NCBI GenBank assembly: GCA_003670925.1
Contig: QWQG01000041.1
Location: forward strand, 1-36,591
DNA: 36,591 bases
Origin: Planctomycetota bacterium
Lineage (GTDB): Bacteria > Planctomycetota > Planctomycetia > Planctomycetales > Planctomycetaceae
Direction: 5' to 3'
The notes under the pieces were generated by a model, which was not told where the DNA came from, searched no databases, and worked only from the letters and a program-made list of their open reading frames with translations. The position numbers and the translations under genes are program-made. Positions 23,773 through 34,135 of the stretch are shown here, in pieces. Positions within the stretch are counted from its first letter, which is position 1; each line of letters begins with the position of its first letter.

Positions 23773-25257
23773 TTATTTTTTACGATTTCGCTTCTTCGCC
23801 TTTTGCGATTCTTTCTTCTGCTTCTTCTTTTTGTCGCGCGCCTCATCTTTATCGAGCGGCCCACGCTGGCTTCTCATCTTTTTTTCTAATAACTCCGCAC
23901 CCGGATTCATAAAGCCACCGTCTGCCAGACCCTTCACGGTCTTCATTCGGTCACGCAGCCCCATGTTCGACATGCCTTGCATCATCTTTCCCATCGCGGA
24001 AAAGTCTTTGAGCAGCTTATTGACATCCGCCGCCTGAACTCCGCTGCCTTTCGCAATTCGATGCCGACGCCCACGATCGATCACGTCCGAATTTTGACGC
24101 TCTTGGGGTGTCATCGAATTGATGATCCCCTCAATCCGCCGCATATCATCTTCCGGGTTCATGTCACCCAATTGATCGACGACAGTTCCCATGCCGGGAA
24201 TCATTTTCATGATTTCCCGCATCGAACCTAACTTTTTAATCTGCCGCATCTGCATGCGGAAGTCATCCAGCGTGAACTTACCCTGCTGCATCTTTTCCTG
24301 TTGACGCAGCATGTCCTCTTCATCAAATTCCTTCTGGGCTTTTTCAAACAGCGACACAATGTCGCCCATGCCCAGAATTCGTCCGGCCATGCGGTCCGGA
24401 TGGAATTCTTCCAGTCGGTCGAGCTGTTCGCCCACCCCGATGAATTTGATCGGGACACCAGTGACAGCTTTGATACTCAACGCAGCTCCGCCACGCGTAT
24501 CACCATCCAACTTGGTGAGAATCACCCCGTCTAGTTCCAGCGCTTCATTGAAGGCCTTGGCACTGTTAACAGCGTCCTGCCCAGTCATCGCATCACAGAC
24601 CAGAAATGCTTGGTCCGGCGCAACGCTGCTGTCGATTTGCTGCAACTCCTTCATCAATGCCGCGTCAACGTGCAATCGACCGGCGGTGTCAAGGATCACC
24701 ACTTTCGCGCCGACACGCTTGGCCTCTTTAACCCCGTTGCGACAGACCTGAACAGGGGTGCTCGTCTTCGGGTCTTCCGCGTAGACGGGACAACCGACTT
24801 GGCTGCCGATCACCTTGAGCTGCTCAATCGCCGCCGGACGCTGCAAGTCAGCTGCCACCAGAAACGGCGCATGCCCGGCTTCCTTCAGACGGCGGGCTAA
24901 CTTACCGCAGGTGGTCGTTTTGCCAGACCCCTGCAGACCGCACATCATGATAATACTGACGCCGTCACGCTTTAACGTGAGCGAATGATCAACCGGCCCC
25001 ATCAGTTCGATCAACTGCTGATGCACAATCCCGACGATTTGCTCTTCCGGACGCAGCGATTTCAGAACTTTTTCGCCAATCGCCAGTTCGGTCACGTTTT
25101 TCACAAAGTCCGTGACGACATCGTACGCGACGTCGGCCTCCAACAGAGCCTTGCGGACCTGCTGCATCCCGTCGCGGATGTTCCCTTCGGTGATCTTTCC
25201 GGTTCCCCGGAAAGCCGAGAAGGCTTTACCTAGACTTTGTGAAATAGTTTCAAACAC
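23773..25257 (-). CDS. ffh: Signal recognition particle GTPase Ffh (SRP54)
   Basis: The product is 494 aa when started at the GTG at 25255-25257, chosen because the family begins M-FE-IS-L. The frame is open to 25335, and an ATG at 25314 is possible, so the start is uncertain. No strong ribosome binding site is seen. Ffh binds the SRP RNA and signal peptides and targets nascent chains to FtsY. The N domain is followed by the G domain with [20 protein letters not shown] (P-loop near 107-114), [28 protein letters not shown] and [17 protein letters not shown]. The methionine-rich M domain includes IPGMG, a [10 protein letters not shown] segment and several Met clusters ([17 protein letters not shown]). 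The C-terminus is strongly basic. It is the first gene of the rpsP-trmD-rplS cluster. Confidence 0.96.
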   Translation of the reverse strand: MFETISQSLGKAFSAFRGTGKITEGNIRDGMQQVRKALLEADVAYDVVTDFVKNVTELAIGEKVLKSLRPEEQIVGIVHQQLIELMGPVDHSLTLKRDGVSIIMMCGLQGSGKTTTCGKLARRLKEAGHAPFLVAADLQRPAAIEQLKVIGSQVGCPVYAEDPKTSTPVQVCRNGVKEAKRVGAKVVILDTAGRLHVDAALMKELQQIDSSVAPDQAFLVCDAMTGQDAVNSAKAFNEALELDGVILTKLDGDTRGGAALSIKAVTGVPIKFIGVGEQLDRLEEFHPDRMAGRILGMGDIVSLFEKAQKEFDEEDMLRQQEKMQQGKFTLDDFRMQMRQIKKLGSMREIMKMIPGMGTVVDQLGDMNPEDDMRRIEGIINSMTPQERQNSDVIDRGRRHRIAKGSGVQAADVNKLLKDFSAMGKMMQGMSNMGLRDRMKTVKGLADGGFMNPGAELLEKKMRSQRGPLDKDEARDKKKKQKKESQKAKKRNRKK

Positions 25258-25689
25258 GACGAACGCATGCTTTTCGGGAAAAAGGTCGACAAATCTGTCA
25301 TGGATTCCGGACATTGCCACGCAAGCAAAAACCACAAGTCCCTGATAGTCATGGACTTACGCAATTTGCCAGCGCGCAAACATGGAGGCAGTAGACTCTG
25401 CGCGCACAAACAGCCGGAAAAATCGAAACGCGGATCATATCGCCACCCCAGTTCACAGACAAGCCGTTCATCCCGTTTGCCCACGTTTGGTGCGATTTCG
25501 AGGTGCGACACTTGTTCGGACGCCTGCCGTGATCCCACATCTCGTGGCGGCTAGCAGTTTCTCCCCCCCTTGAATCAAGAGACGGCTAATGTCATTGGAT
25601 AACCTGTCACTATTTTTCCGCGGCTCGTCGAAAACCTCTGATTTGGTGCCGACCCTTCGGATTGCCAGTTACTCGTCTCACGCTAGGAT
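25258..25689. other. Intergenic stretch between divergent ffh and adaptor genes
   Basis: About 430 bp with no convincing gene, tRNA or SRP RNA. Frames reaching into it (for example 25267-25554) have no family features. It must contain the promoters of both divergent operons, but I cannot identify boxes. Confidence 0.5.
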
Positions 25690-27027
25690 ATGCCGAACGG
25701 CAATGAATTTTCGGTGTTTACTCTGCAGAGTTTTATGACAGTCGCCAGCCCAAATGCTTCGTCTGATGCGTTGACAAGACTTCGAATTCCACGCGGGGGA
25801 GGGGTGCCTCGTCGGTCTTTTTTTGGCGGCCTGATGCGCTTCTTTTGCTTCTTGGTTGTGGTCTGCGGAGTGTTGACCGGAGGGGCATTCCTCGCTCAAT
25901 CCAAAGGTTGGCTGCCTAACATGGATCGTGTGTTTGAGTCTGTCCGTCCGCAACTTGAGGTACGAGTTTCCACCGTCAGTATCGAAACCGGGCGTTCCGC
26001 GGATGCGACTGTGGTGGCGACGGGTTATCTGACATCTCGTCAGCAGGCCCGGATTGGCGCGCGGGCGACAGGGCGGATCGAGCAAGTCAACGTGGAGGAA
26101 GGCAGCAAGGTCGCTGCAAATGATGTCTTGGCTGTGCTTGAACATGCAGATCTTGATGCATCTCTGGCGGCCGTCAAAGCTATGGCCGCTCGATCCCGCA
26201 GTGAGTTGCTGGAGCAGGACGTGGAAATCCAGCGGACTCAAAAAGTGCTCGAACGGGCGCAAAAATCCCTCGCCGCAAAGACCATCGCTGCTGCCGAACA
26301 TGAGGCAAACGAGTTTCAGCGTGACGCCGCCGTGGCTCGCAAGATTTCGCTGGAAGCGGCTCTTCAACTCGCGGAGGCACGTGTGGAGGAGGCGGAGCAG
26401 GTTGTCGAAAATATGTTCGTACGTGCCCCGTTTGCAGGGACTGTCATTTCTAAAGATGCGGAATTGGGCGAATCGATTATGCCCGGCGGGATGGGGGAAG
26501 CTTCGGGACGTGGTTCCGTTGTCACCATTGCGGACCTCGACCATCTAGAAGTGGAATGTGATGTCAAGGAAGACTTTATTGGTCGCGTCACTGCCGGGCA
26601 GCAAGCTGAAGTTGCGGTGGACGCTGTGCCGAATCGCCGTTATCAAGGCACGGTTCGTAAAATAATTCCGATGGGTGATCGGGCGCGAGCCACCGTGAAG
26701 GTGTTGGTTGAGATTTTAGATGCAGACGAACGGCTGTTTCCCGACATGAGCAGCACAGTCTACTTCCTGTCGGCCTCAACCGAAGAGGAGCAGCAGCATG
26801 AAAAACCGCGAATTTTCTGCCCGAACGATGCCTTGCAAACTGCGGGAGTCGAACGATTTGTCTGGATCGTCACCAGCGACGATCGCCTCAAGCAGATGAT
26901 CGTCGAAGTTGGGGAGGCAAAACAAGATCGCACTGAAATCGTGAGTGGTCTGAGCGGCGGTGAAAAAGTGGTGGTGAGTCTGCCGCAGGAATTCAAAGAA
27001 GGGATGCTGGTGAAGACAGCGCAGTAG
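25690..27027 (+). CDS. Membrane fusion / periplasmic adaptor subunit (MacA/HlyD type)
   Basis: The product is 445 aa from the ATG at 25690. An ATG at 25735 is an equally plausible start because neither has a strong ribosome binding site. One N-terminal membrane helix (MRFFCFLVVVCGVLTGGAFL, about 49-68) anchors the protein. The biotinyl-lipoyl half-motifs ARATGRIEQVNVEEGSKVAAND and VRAPFAGTVISKDAELGESI flank an alpha-helical hairpin (about 150-235) rich in Glu, Ala and Gln. Beta-barrel and membrane-proximal domains follow (DLDHLEVECDVKEDFIGRV, RRYQGTVRKIIP). In the family this subunit bridges an inner-membrane exporter and an outer channel. The following ATPase and two permease genes indicate an ABC-type tripartite exporter or lipoprotein-transport system. 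Confidence 0.9.
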   Translation: MPNGNEFSVFTLQSFMTVASPNASSDALTRLRIPRGGGVPRRSFFGGLMRFFCFLVVVCGVLTGGAFLAQSKGWLPNMDRVFESVRPQLEVRVSTVSIETGRSADATVVATGYLTSRQQARIGARATGRIEQVNVEEGSKVAANDVLAVLEHADLDASLAAVKAMAARSRSELLEQDVEIQRTQKVLERAQKSLAAKTIAAAEHEANEFQRDAAVARKISLEAALQLAEARVEEAEQVVENMFVRAPFAGTVISKDAELGESIMPGGMGEASGRGSVVTIADLDHLEVECDVKEDFIGRVTAGQQAEVAVDAVPNRRYQGTVRKIIPMGDRARATVKVLVEILDADERLFPDMSSTVYFLSASTEEEQQHEKPRIFCPNDALQTAGVERFVWIVTSDDRLKQMIVEVGEAKQDRTEIVSGLSGGEKVVVSLPQEFKEGMLVKTAQ

Positions 27028-27186
27028 TTTGCCAAATTTGCTCCGCATCGATATTTGGCCGGCTCTATCATCAGCGAGGGGACGACGGGCGGGAGTCGTC
27101 AGATTTATTGCTCGTGATTGTGAATGGCAGTACGGGATTCACGTCGTGTGCTGCACCCTGAAATTTATTAGAACGGGAGTTATTGC

Positions 27187-27915
27187 GTGTCGAATTCGAA
27201 TGCTGGTGAAACAGTTGTTGTGGTGCGCGAAGTGTGCAAGGAATTTCGCCGTGATCAGCTCACGATCCCGGTGTTAAGCGGAATCAATCTCCAATTGTCA
27301 GAAGGAGACTATCTGGCGCTCATGGGGCCTTCGGGATCCGGCAAGACGACGCTCCTGAATCTCATTGCAGGACTCGATCGCCCGACTGCGGGTGACGTGA
27401 TTGTCTGCGGTCAGAACCTTGGTCAGTCTTCCGAAGGCGAACTGGCAAAGTGGCGCTCACGGCACGTGGGATTCATCTTTCAAATGTACAATCTCATCCC
27501 CGTGTTGACGGCCTACGAGAATGTCGAACTCCCCCTGACGCTGACATCGTTGTCGCGTCGTCAACGCGACGACCACGTCAAAGCGGCCCTCGAGGTTGTC
27601 GGCCTGCAGGACCGGATGGATCACTACCCCCGGCAACTGTCGGGCGGTCAGGAACAGCGCGTGGCGATCGCGCGGGCCATCGTGACAGATCCAACACTGC
27701 TTGTCGCTGACGAACCTACGGGCGACCTCGACGCAAAGTCTGCGGGTGAAATTTTGGAATTGCTGCACCGACTGAATACCGAGTTTCGCAAGACCATCGT
27801 CATGGTCACTCATGATCCGAACGCGGCGGCCCGTGCGCGGCGGATTTTGCATCTGGAAAAAGGTCTGCTGGTCTCCGAGGTTGTCAGCAGCCGAGCCAAG
27901 GAATCTGTGCAATGA
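27187..27915 (+). CDS. ABC transporter ATP-binding protein (MacB/LolD family)
   Basis: The product is 242 aa from a GTG at 27187, preceded by GGGAG with a 7-nt spacer. It has all nucleotide-binding motifs: Walker [13 protein letters not shown] (about 47-58), Q-loop [10 protein letters not shown], signature [14 protein letters not shown] (about 152-165), Walker [13 protein letters not shown] and the switch His in VMVTHDP. The sequence ANL-type helical part ([13 protein letters not shown]) is typical of the LolD/MacB/FtsE group, which drives conformational work on extracytoplasmic substrates. Its last codons overlap the first permease gene by four bases (ATGA), so they are coupled. Confidence 0.95.
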   Translation: MSNSNAGETVVVVREVCKEFRRDQLTIPVLSGINLQLSEGDYLALMGPSGSGKTTLLNLIAGLDRPTAGDVIVCGQNLGQSSEGELAKWRSRHVGFIFQMYNLIPVLTAYENVELPLTLTSLSRRQRDDHVKAALEVVGLQDRMDHYPRQLSGGQEQRVAIARAIVTDPTLLVADEPTGDLDAKSAGEILELLHRLNTEFRKTIVMVTHDPNAAARARRILHLEKGLLVSEVVSSRAKESVQ

Positions 27916-29069
27916 AGACATTCAAATATATCTGGCGAAACATTCGGCGAAATCCAATTCGGAGTCTCCTGACCATCCTGTCCGTTGGTTTCAGTCTCGC
28001 GCTGATGACGGTGCTTTATGGTTTCCTCGCATCTCAGGAAACATGGAAGAACGGCGCGGCCCAAGCAAATCGCATCGTCGTCATGAACATTCAGGGATTC
28101 AGTGGGGCACTTCCCATTTCTGCTGTCGATGATGTGCGTGCGACACAATCTGTGGCGGCGGCCGTCCCATTTGCATGGTTCGGAGGTTCCTACCAAGATG
28201 AACAAATGCCGTTTGCGCAATTTGCCACAGATCCGAACTCCGTATTTGACGTCTGGCCTGAGTACTCGATCCCGCCCGGCGAGCTGACGGCGTTCAAGAC
28301 GAATCGGCAGGGATGCGTGTTAGACCGACGGATCGCCGCACGGCGTGGCTGGAAAGTCGGCGATCGAGTTCAGTTGAAGGGTGCGATCTATCCATTTGAC
28401 TTAGACCTCGAGATCAGCGGGATCTTCGATTCTCCGAAGAATACAGATTCGCTCTACTTTCACTGGAATTATCTGAACGAGGGATTGAAACAGCAAAGCT
28501 ACCCGAACATCGACAACGCCGGAACAATCTTCGCTCGCATCTCCAGTTCAGACTCGATTCCCACCGTCATTAAATCCATCGACGACAAGTTTGGCAGCTC
28601 TGACACACCGACTCGAAGTCAAACGGAGGCCGCCTTCGCGCAAATGTTTGTGGACATGTTGGGCAACGTTCAAGTGCTCATTCGAAACATCGGACTGGCA
28701 GTCGTGTTTTCACTTTCACTGGTGACGGCAAACTCCATGGCCATGGCGATCCGGGAACGCGTCACCGAGATTGCGGTGCTGAAGGCAATCGGTTTTCCAC
28801 GATCGCGGGTGCTGTTCATGGTTCTGGGAGAGGCCTGCACCATTTCGATGCTAGGGGGATTCCTCGGGGTGGGGATGGGCTGCCTATTTCTGCAGGGCAT
28901 GAACAGGCTGCTGCCGCAGTTCTTTCCGTTTACGGTCATGGAAATGCTGGGCCCATGGATCAGCTATGGCCTGATAGCCGCCGCGCTGCTGGGTCTGATT
29001 AGCGGAATCGTGCCGGCGATTCGCGCCGCCCAGATGTCCGTCATTGATGGTCTTCGACGCATTGCCTGA
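27912..29069 (+). CDS. ABC transporter permease, MacB/FtsX type (first)
   Basis: The product is 385 aa. It shows the MacB-like arrangement: a cytoplasmic start ([24 protein letters not shown]), one membrane helix (about 18-40), a periplasmic MacB-PCD-type domain (about 45-260), then three helices in the FtsX domain (near 255-285, 300-335 and 345-375). The FtsX signature region [26 protein letters not shown] is well preserved, and the protein ends [19 protein letters not shown]. It overlaps the ATPase gene and is followed 28 bp later by a second permease, so the pair probably forms a heterodimer. Confidence 0.92.
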   Translation: MKTFKYIWRNIRRNPIRSLLTILSVGFSLALMTVLYGFLASQETWKNGAAQANRIVVMNIQGFSGALPISAVDDVRATQSVAAAVPFAWFGGSYQDEQMPFAQFATDPNSVFDVWPEYSIPPGELTAFKTNRQGCVLDRRIAARRGWKVGDRVQLKGAIYPFDLDLEISGIFDSPKNTDSLYFHWNYLNEGLKQQSYPNIDNAGTIFARISSSDSIPTVIKSIDDKFGSSDTPTRSQTEAAFAQMFVDMLGNVQVLIRNIGLAVVFSLSLVTANSMAMAIRERVTEIAVLKAIGFPRSRVLFMVLGEACTISMLGGFLGVGMGCLFLQGMNRLLPQFFPFTVMEMLGPWISYGLIAAALLGLISGIVPAIRAAQMSVIDGLRRIA

Positions 29070-29097
29070 TTTTTCCTTTGACCAAAGTCACTGAGTC

Positions 29098-30255
29098 ATG
29101 ATTCCTGCCAAATACAATCTTCGCAATCTCCGGGTCCGCTGGATGACAACGCTGCTGACCGTGGTCAGTACTGGGCTGGTCGTCTGGGCCTCCGTCCTCT
29201 GCTTTGGACTGACGGACGGCCTGCAATACGCGTTGAAAGTCACCGGGCATGAACTCGACTTGATCGTGCTGCGAAAAGGTGCTACCGACGAGATTGGCAG
29301 CGGTATCGAACAGAAAGTGGCACGTGAAATTGCCTCGTTGCCGGGGATTGCAAAAAATGAACAAGGGCAGCCGCAGTGCTCCGTGGAATTCGTCACCATT
29401 CTCACAAAGCCGCGGCGCAACAGTGGCGGAACCGTCAATCTGATTGTGCGGGGACTGGAAAGTATTGGTCGCACATTGAGGCCCGGTTTCCGCATTGTCC
29501 AAGGACGTGACATCGAGCCTGGAAAGTTCGAGGCGATGACTAGCCGCAGTATGGCGGCCCGCTTTGAGAACCTTGCAATCGGAGAGAAAATTGAAGTCAA
29601 TCGCCAATACTTTGAAATCGTGGGCTATTACGAAGCTGCTGGAAGTGCAGCAGAATCAGAAGTTTGGACGGACCTGAGAGATCTAACAATCGCGCGAAAA
29701 ACACCGGCCGCGGTCAGTGCCGTTTGCCTGCGCGCAGAATCGCCAGAACAGCGGGACGCTCTCACTACCGTTTTGGCCAAAGACAAACGGTTTCAACTCA
29801 ATGCCATTCGCGAAACCAAGTATTTTGAAGATCAAATGAACCAAGCCAATGCCGTCCAGTACATCGGCTATATTATCGCGGGGTTCCTAATTTTTGGCGC
29901 TATGTTTGCAGCCGCCAACACGATGTACGCCGCCGTGGCAAGTCGTGCGCGGGAAATCGGAACGCTGCGTGCCCTAGGCTTTCCCCAAGGCAGTATTTTA
30001 TTGTCATTTCTCTTCGAATCGGTCGTGCTGTGTTCTCTGGGTGGTCTCATTGGTTGCCTCGGAACTCTGCCATTCAATGGACTCTCGACAGGCACCGCCA
30101 ATCAGTTCAGCGAAATCACATTCTCATTCCGCTTCGGCCCCCGCGTCCTCGCGCAAGGCGTGATGCTCGCCCTTGTCATGGGCCTGCTTGGCGGTCTCCT
30201 GCCCGCCATCCGCGCCGTGCGCCTAAATATCATCACTGCGTTGCGCGAACGCTAA
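29098..30255 (+). CDS. ABC transporter permease, MacB/FtsX type (second)
   Basis: The product is 385 aa, the same length as the preceding permease but clearly diverged. It has an N-terminal helix (WMTTLLTVVSTGLVVWASVL), a periplasmic domain of about 220 residues, and an FtsX domain with three helices. The motif VASRAREIGTLRALGFPQGSILL corresponds to the coupling region, and the protein ends LLPAIRAVRLNIITALRER. Together with the adaptor, ATPase and first permease it completes a four-gene operon. No outer-membrane channel gene is present here. The substrate is unknown. Confidence 0.92.
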   Translation: MIPAKYNLRNLRVRWMTTLLTVVSTGLVVWASVLCFGLTDGLQYALKVTGHELDLIVLRKGATDEIGSGIEQKVAREIASLPGIAKNEQGQPQCSVEFVTILTKPRRNSGGTVNLIVRGLESIGRTLRPGFRIVQGRDIEPGKFEAMTSRSMAARFENLAIGEKIEVNRQYFEIVGYYEAAGSAAESEVWTDLRDLTIARKTPAAVSAVCLRAESPEQRDALTTVLAKDKRFQLNAIRETKYFEDQMNQANAVQYIGYIIAGFLIFGAMFAAANTMYAAVASRAREIGTLRALGFPQGSILLSFLFESVVLCSLGGLIGCLGTLPFNGLSTGTANQFSEITFSFRFGPRVLAQGVMLALVMGLLGGLLPAIRAVRLNIITALRER

Positions 30256-30309
30256 ATACCCGAGATTATCGACAGCGGATTTTGAGCCAGACCTCAGGAA
30301 TGGTGGATT

Positions 30310-30666
30310 TCAGCTTCCCATCAGCTTTGAGCGGAACACAAAGAAGGCAGCTGCCAGCAAGCAGAGACTGGCCCACAGGTAATCGAGTGTCAGTTTTTCT
30401 TTGGAATACAGCACGACAAACGGAATAAATACGGTGAGGGCGATGACTTCCTGAAGAATCTTGAGCTGCCCCAGATTCATCACTCCATTCCCGATGCGAT
30501 TGGCGGGAACCTGAATCATATATTCGAAAAACGCGATACCCCAACTCACCAATGCGGCCACCAACCATGGTCGGTCCTTTAGATCTTTCAGATGTCCGTA
30601 CCATGCATACGTCATGAAGATGTTACTCAGGATCAGCAGGCCAATCGTGGTCCAGACACGAGCCAT
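30310..30666 (-). CDS. DUF486 family small membrane protein (DMT-like)
   Basis: The product is 118 aa from the ATG at 30664-30666, which has GGAG six bases upstream. The frame is open further, to 30795, but that part overlaps tgt and lacks family features. Four hydrophobic segments are visible (LLILSNIFMTYAWY, WLVAALVSWGIAFFEY, VIALTVFIPFVVLY, LWASLCLLAAAFFVF), with the family-type motif IQVPANRIG between helices 2 and 3. DUF486 belongs to the drug/metabolite transporter-like small proteins. No substrate is known. It starts 37 bp beyond the tgt stop and may be co-transcribed with tgt. Confidence 0.9.
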   Translation of the reverse strand: MARVWTTIGLLILSNIFMTYAWYGHLKDLKDRPWLVAALVSWGIAFFEYMIQVPANRIGNGVMNLGQLKILQEVIALTVFIPFVVLYSKEKLTLDYLWASLCLLAAAFFVFRSKLMGS

Positions 30667-30703
30667 AAATTTCTCCGTTGAAGGATCGTCCTGCGCAATT
30701 GCA

Positions 30704-31870
30704 TTAATTTGCCGCGCCCTTTGGCAAGTGGCGTTCAAGGAATGTGGCTGACCATGCGGCGTAGCGGTTGTCTTCGATCGCCTTGCGAATCGCACGCATC
30801 AGATCCTGATAAAAGTGCAGATTATGGAGCGTCGCGAGCGTGCCATACAGAGGTTCATCCGCAAACAGCAAGTGCCGCAGGTAAGCGCGACTGAATCCGC
30901 CTGCACAACTGGGACATTCACAGGAGGTATCGATTGGATAGCGGTCCTTGCGAAACTTCTTGTCCTGCAGGCGCATCTTTCCATCCCACGTAAAGACGGT
31001 TCCTTCGCGGGCGTAGCGCGTGGGGATAATACAGTCAAAAATATCCATGCCACATTCGACTGCTGCGACAAGGTCTTCCGGCAGACCAACACCCATCAGA
31101 TAACGCACCTGATCGGATGGCATCAGCGGTGCCGTATGGCGCACGATCCGCACCATCGCGTCGTGCCCTTCGCCAACCGATACACCGCCAATCGCGTACC
31201 CAGGCAGATTGAGTGACGTGACCTGACGCACGGCCTTCGCACGCAGATCCAGTTCCATTCCGCCCTGAATGATGCCGAACAAATGCTGATGTTCCTGCAG
31301 GGGCGCGGCGGCACAGCGTTTCAGCCAACGGTACGTGCGGTCAAGAGATTCCGACATGTATTTCGGGGGCATGCGATGATCGACGCATTCATCAAACGCC
31401 ATCACGATGTCAGCGCCCAGCCGCCGCTGAATATCCATCGCGCTTTCTGGAGACAGCGTCATCGGGGTTGTGTCGCCGTCCTTCTTCCCCGATCGAAACT
31501 GAAAGCTGACACCTTCTTCGGTGATCTCGCGATCCGGCAAGCTGAAAACTTGGAACCCGCCAGAATCGGTCAGGATCGTTTGATTCCATCGCATCATCGA
31601 ATGCAGACCACCCAAACGTTCGACAACCTGCGTGCGATCCAAAATTCCAAGGTGGTACGTGTTGGCCAGCACCACCTGAGCCCCCGTGGCGGCCACCTGA
31701 TCGGGCATCACGCACTTGACCGTTGCCTGCGTGCCGACGGGCATGAATGCCGGCGTTTCTACGACACCATGCGCAGTCACAAACCTGCCGCGCCGCGCGC
31801 GCGCGCTTTGAGACAGGAGCTGATAATGAAGGCCATTGCCTGGTGTCCAGGCCGGCATGGAGATGGTCAT
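30704..31870 (-). CDS. tgt: tRNA-guanine transglycosylase (queuine tRNA-ribosyltransferase)
   Basis: The product is 388 aa from the ATG at 31868-31870. A second ATG four codons in (31858) is possible. The enzyme exchanges guanine at tRNA position 34 for preQ1. Motifs include RRGRFVTAHGVVETPAFMPVGT at the N-terminus, NTYHLGILD, ILTDSGGFQVFSL with the general-acid Asp near 102, FDECVDH, YAIGGVSVGEG, and DIFDCIIPTRYAREG containing the nucleophile Asp. Zinc ligands appear in CECPSCAGG with the following His in TLHNLHFYQDLM. The length is standard. No other queuosine gene is in the window. Confidence 0.95.
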   Translation of the reverse strand: MTISMPAWTPGNGLHYQLLSQSARARRGRFVTAHGVVETPAFMPVGTQATVKCVMPDQVAATGAQVVLANTYHLGILDRTQVVERLGGLHSMMRWNQTILTDSGGFQVFSLPDREITEEGVSFQFRSGKKDGDTTPMTLSPESAMDIQRRLGADIVMAFDECVDHRMPPKYMSESLDRTYRWLKRCAAAPLQEHQHLFGIIQGGMELDLRAKAVRQVTSLNLPGYAIGGVSVGEGHDAMVRIVRHTAPLMPSDQVRYLMGVGLPEDLVAAVECGMDIFDCIIPTRYAREGTVFTWDGKMRLQDKKFRKDRYPIDTSCECPSCAGGFSRAYLRHLLFADEPLYGTLATLHNLHFYQDLMRAIRKAIEDNRYAAWSATFLERHLPKGAAN

Positions 31871-32089
31871 GGGGTCAACAATTCAAGCGAGTGCATGGAT
31901 CTCGAGGCAGCAAACAAAAAAACGACGCTCACCGCTGCTTGAAACGCACCGGGTCGCGTAGCGTAGCCACCGGGAACGGTCGGACGAAACAGTTTAGCAT
32001 GGAATCGGCTGATTTGAGGGATTGAGAATTGAACCCTAAGTGGTCATGTTTCCTTAAAATCGCTCTAAATCCTTCGTGTCGCGGCCCTG

Positions 32090-33865
32090 TCAGTGGAGAC
32101 TTGACGCCAACTGCTGGTGACGCATTCGCCCCACAGGGAGGGCTGGCCACGAGACGCTCCCGGTCTGCAGGTCATCGGTGACGTGGCGGTATGATGCGGC
32201 CAGAAATTGCGACGATGTGCGGACATTATAAATTGACTGGCGTCCCCAAAGCTGAGCCATGGAATCCTGATACAACAGGACCCAGTCGTCGGAATGTCGC
32301 TGCATTTCTCGGACGGACGGCCCTTGGCCACGCGAAAGCAGGATTAGATCCGGAGCGTGAAACTCGAGCGCTCTTGCTGGGTCAAAGGCCGGCGTCTGCG
32401 GACTGCGATAACGTTGCTTGGGGTCGTTGGTGCCGAGCCAAAAATCAAAATAGATGTCCGTAATTTCACGGGGATAACAGGTTTCAAATCGTCCATCAAC
32501 GGCGACGCGAGATTGTCGCGCGAAGTCATGTTCCTCAGCGAAACATCCAATGGCATATTGCGCCCAGTTGAATGTTACCACGACTTTTCCGTGCAGGTTC
32601 TGGTCGTGCATAAACTGCATCGCGGCTACAGGAAACTCAGCGCGATCGACTGACACATCGGTCAGTTGGGGAGCCAGTCGCACGACGTTGAAGATCAGGA
32701 TCGTGGTGAGGACTCCGGATACCAGAAACGGATATCGCCCATGAGTTGCGGCGTTTGTCTGGACCAAGTCGGCTGCTCGTCGCTGAAATCCGGCGGTGGC
32801 AAAAGTTAGCAGAGGCTGCAACGCCGTTGGTACGAAGAATCCGCAAACGATTGCCACGATCGCCAAATGGCGGCAGTGGGAAATACCCTGCCACAGGAGC
32901 AGCATCATCAGGATTGCTTGAGACAAAAATTGTGATGTTAGAATTGTGCGACGCTGCTGTCGCATCACAAAGGTGAATCCACCGATGGCCGTAATGAGCA
33001 ACATCCAAAAGCGAAGCGATTCATACGTCCAGAGTTCTAGCGGTCCCCAATCCGCGATTTCAGGACGCGGTAGCATCAAGGCAGCGAGCATAAATTTCCA
33101 CAATGTCAGGCCGTACGGATTCACCAAGGTCGCCATCCCTGAGGCGATCGTCACCAGCAACAGCAATCCGACCAGTCCAGCAGCTCGCCGACCATGTGCC
33201 AGCAACAACTGCAGCGACACGAGGCCATGGTACGCGATCAGCATGGCCATGCCTGCAGCGAATCCACCGTGTGAATTTGTCCAGAAGCAGAGCAATGGCG
33301 GAAGCAACCAGAGGCTTCGCATCTGACGTCCAAAAACGGGAAGTTCGATCGCCGCAAATGAGGCACCCGGACAGTGAAACGCGTGCTGCCAAATTGCCAG
33401 CATCATCGCCAGACTTACGTAGCTGAGAATCTGCGGCCGAAAATGCCAATGGAATTGCAGGTTGCTTGCTCCCAGCAGGACGGTGATTCCAATCGCCAGC
33501 CAGCCACATGCCCCACGCCGCGCGGTCCATATCATCAGTCCCAGAATGACGATCGCCAATATCAACTTTATCGCAGGCAGACCGCGCACGCCATACGTAT
33601 TAACGGTCCACGCCAGCAGAAGTTCTGCAATGTTCTCATGATTGACCCACTGAGCACCCTCAGCCGCAAACGACCATGTCGTGGTCTGCGGCAGTGCCCC
33701 GTCGCGCAGCACTTCCCGACCGTACTGGACATGCCCCCAAAGATCTGGGTCGGCACAGTTGGTCGTCATCGCCCCAACTCCAACCGACAGTATCGCAGCG
33801 ATGATCAGGGCCGTGCGCAGCTTGAAAGTGCTTGCGGAATTGGCGGGATCAGATTGCAGAGTCAT
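32090..33865 (-). CDS. Polytopic membrane protein, GT-C glycosyltransferase-like
   Basis: The product is 591 aa. It begins with a helix (ALIIAAILSVGVGAM) followed by a loop with NCADPDLWGHVQYGREVL (about 36-53). An acidic Asp-x-Asp-like first loop of this kind is typical of GT-C polyprenyl-phosphate-sugar transferases. About ten hydrophobic segments run to residue 400 (among them LAIVILGLMIW, GLVGLLLLVTIASGM, FWMLLITAIGGFTFV). The last about 180 residues are soluble and probably outside the membrane, with VVVTFNWAQYAIGCF, VAVDGRFETCYPREITDIYFDF and PDLILLSRGQG. Similar proteins are frequent in planctomycetes, as I recall. The donor and acceptor are unknown. It is not closely linked to tgt (220 bp, no visible gene in between). 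Confidence 0.75.
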   Translation of the reverse strand: MTLQSDPANSASTFKLRTALIIAAILSVGVGAMTTNCADPDLWGHVQYGREVLRDGALPQTTTWSFAAEGAQWVNHENIAELLLAWTVNTYGVRGLPAIKLILAIVILGLMIWTARRGACGWLAIGITVLLGASNLQFHWHFRPQILSYVSLAMMLAIWQHAFHCPGASFAAIELPVFGRQMRSLWLLPPLLCFWTNSHGGFAAGMAMLIAYHGLVSLQLLLAHGRRAAGLVGLLLLVTIASGMATLVNPYGLTLWKFMLAALMLPRPEIADWGPLELWTYESLRFWMLLITAIGGFTFVMRQQRRTILTSQFLSQAILMMLLLWQGISHCRHLAIVAIVCGFFVPTALQPLLTFATAGFQRRAADLVQTNAATHGRYPFLVSGVLTTILIFNVVRLAPQLTDVSVDRAEFPVAAMQFMHDQNLHGKVVVTFNWAQYAIGCFAEEHDFARQSRVAVDGRFETCYPREITDIYFDFWLGTNDPKQRYRSPQTPAFDPARALEFHAPDLILLSRGQGPSVREMQRHSDDWVLLYQDSMAQLWGRQSIYNVRTSSQFLAASYRHVTDDLQTGSVSWPALPVGRMRHQQLASSLH

Positions 33866-34073
33866 CTTCTGCGAAACTCCGGAAGAAGGGGGGGGACTTC
33901 CGATGAACGCGGAGTCGCCGAACTCAAAAACTTAGCTCACCGGCCATACCAAATGAAAGATTTGCCGTAAGTTGCTGGCGCACGATCTCGATGGTTCTAC
34001 CTGTCTTGTCGAATATGCCGGCTGTAGCAACTGCTGAATCCCGTAGTTCCACTCCGAAAAAGTGCTGCCACAC

Positions 34074-34105
34074 AAAAAAAGCCCGGCTCCTAGGGGAGCC
34101 GGGCT
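34074..34105 (-). terminator. Rho-independent terminator of the polysaccharide export gene
   Basis: The arms AGCCCGGCTCC (34080-34090) and GGAGCCGGGCT (34095-34105) pair perfectly across a 4-nt loop. On the minus strand the stem is followed by a run of seven T (34074-34080). It lies 31 bp after the stop at 34136. Confidence 0.93.
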
Positions 34106-34135
34106 TCAGCGCTAACTTGTCAACTTAGACGACGA

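Noticed and set aside
25258-25689. SRP RNA or tRNA gene beside ffh
   Set aside because: No tRNA cloverleaf, and no GGAA-type SRP domain IV hairpin, could be found in this spacer on either strand.
25678-26544. 288-codon open frame on the minus strand
   Set aside because: It is antisense to the adaptor gene with clear lipoyl and hairpin motifs. Its product is rich in His, Arg and Cys, as expected of a shadow frame.
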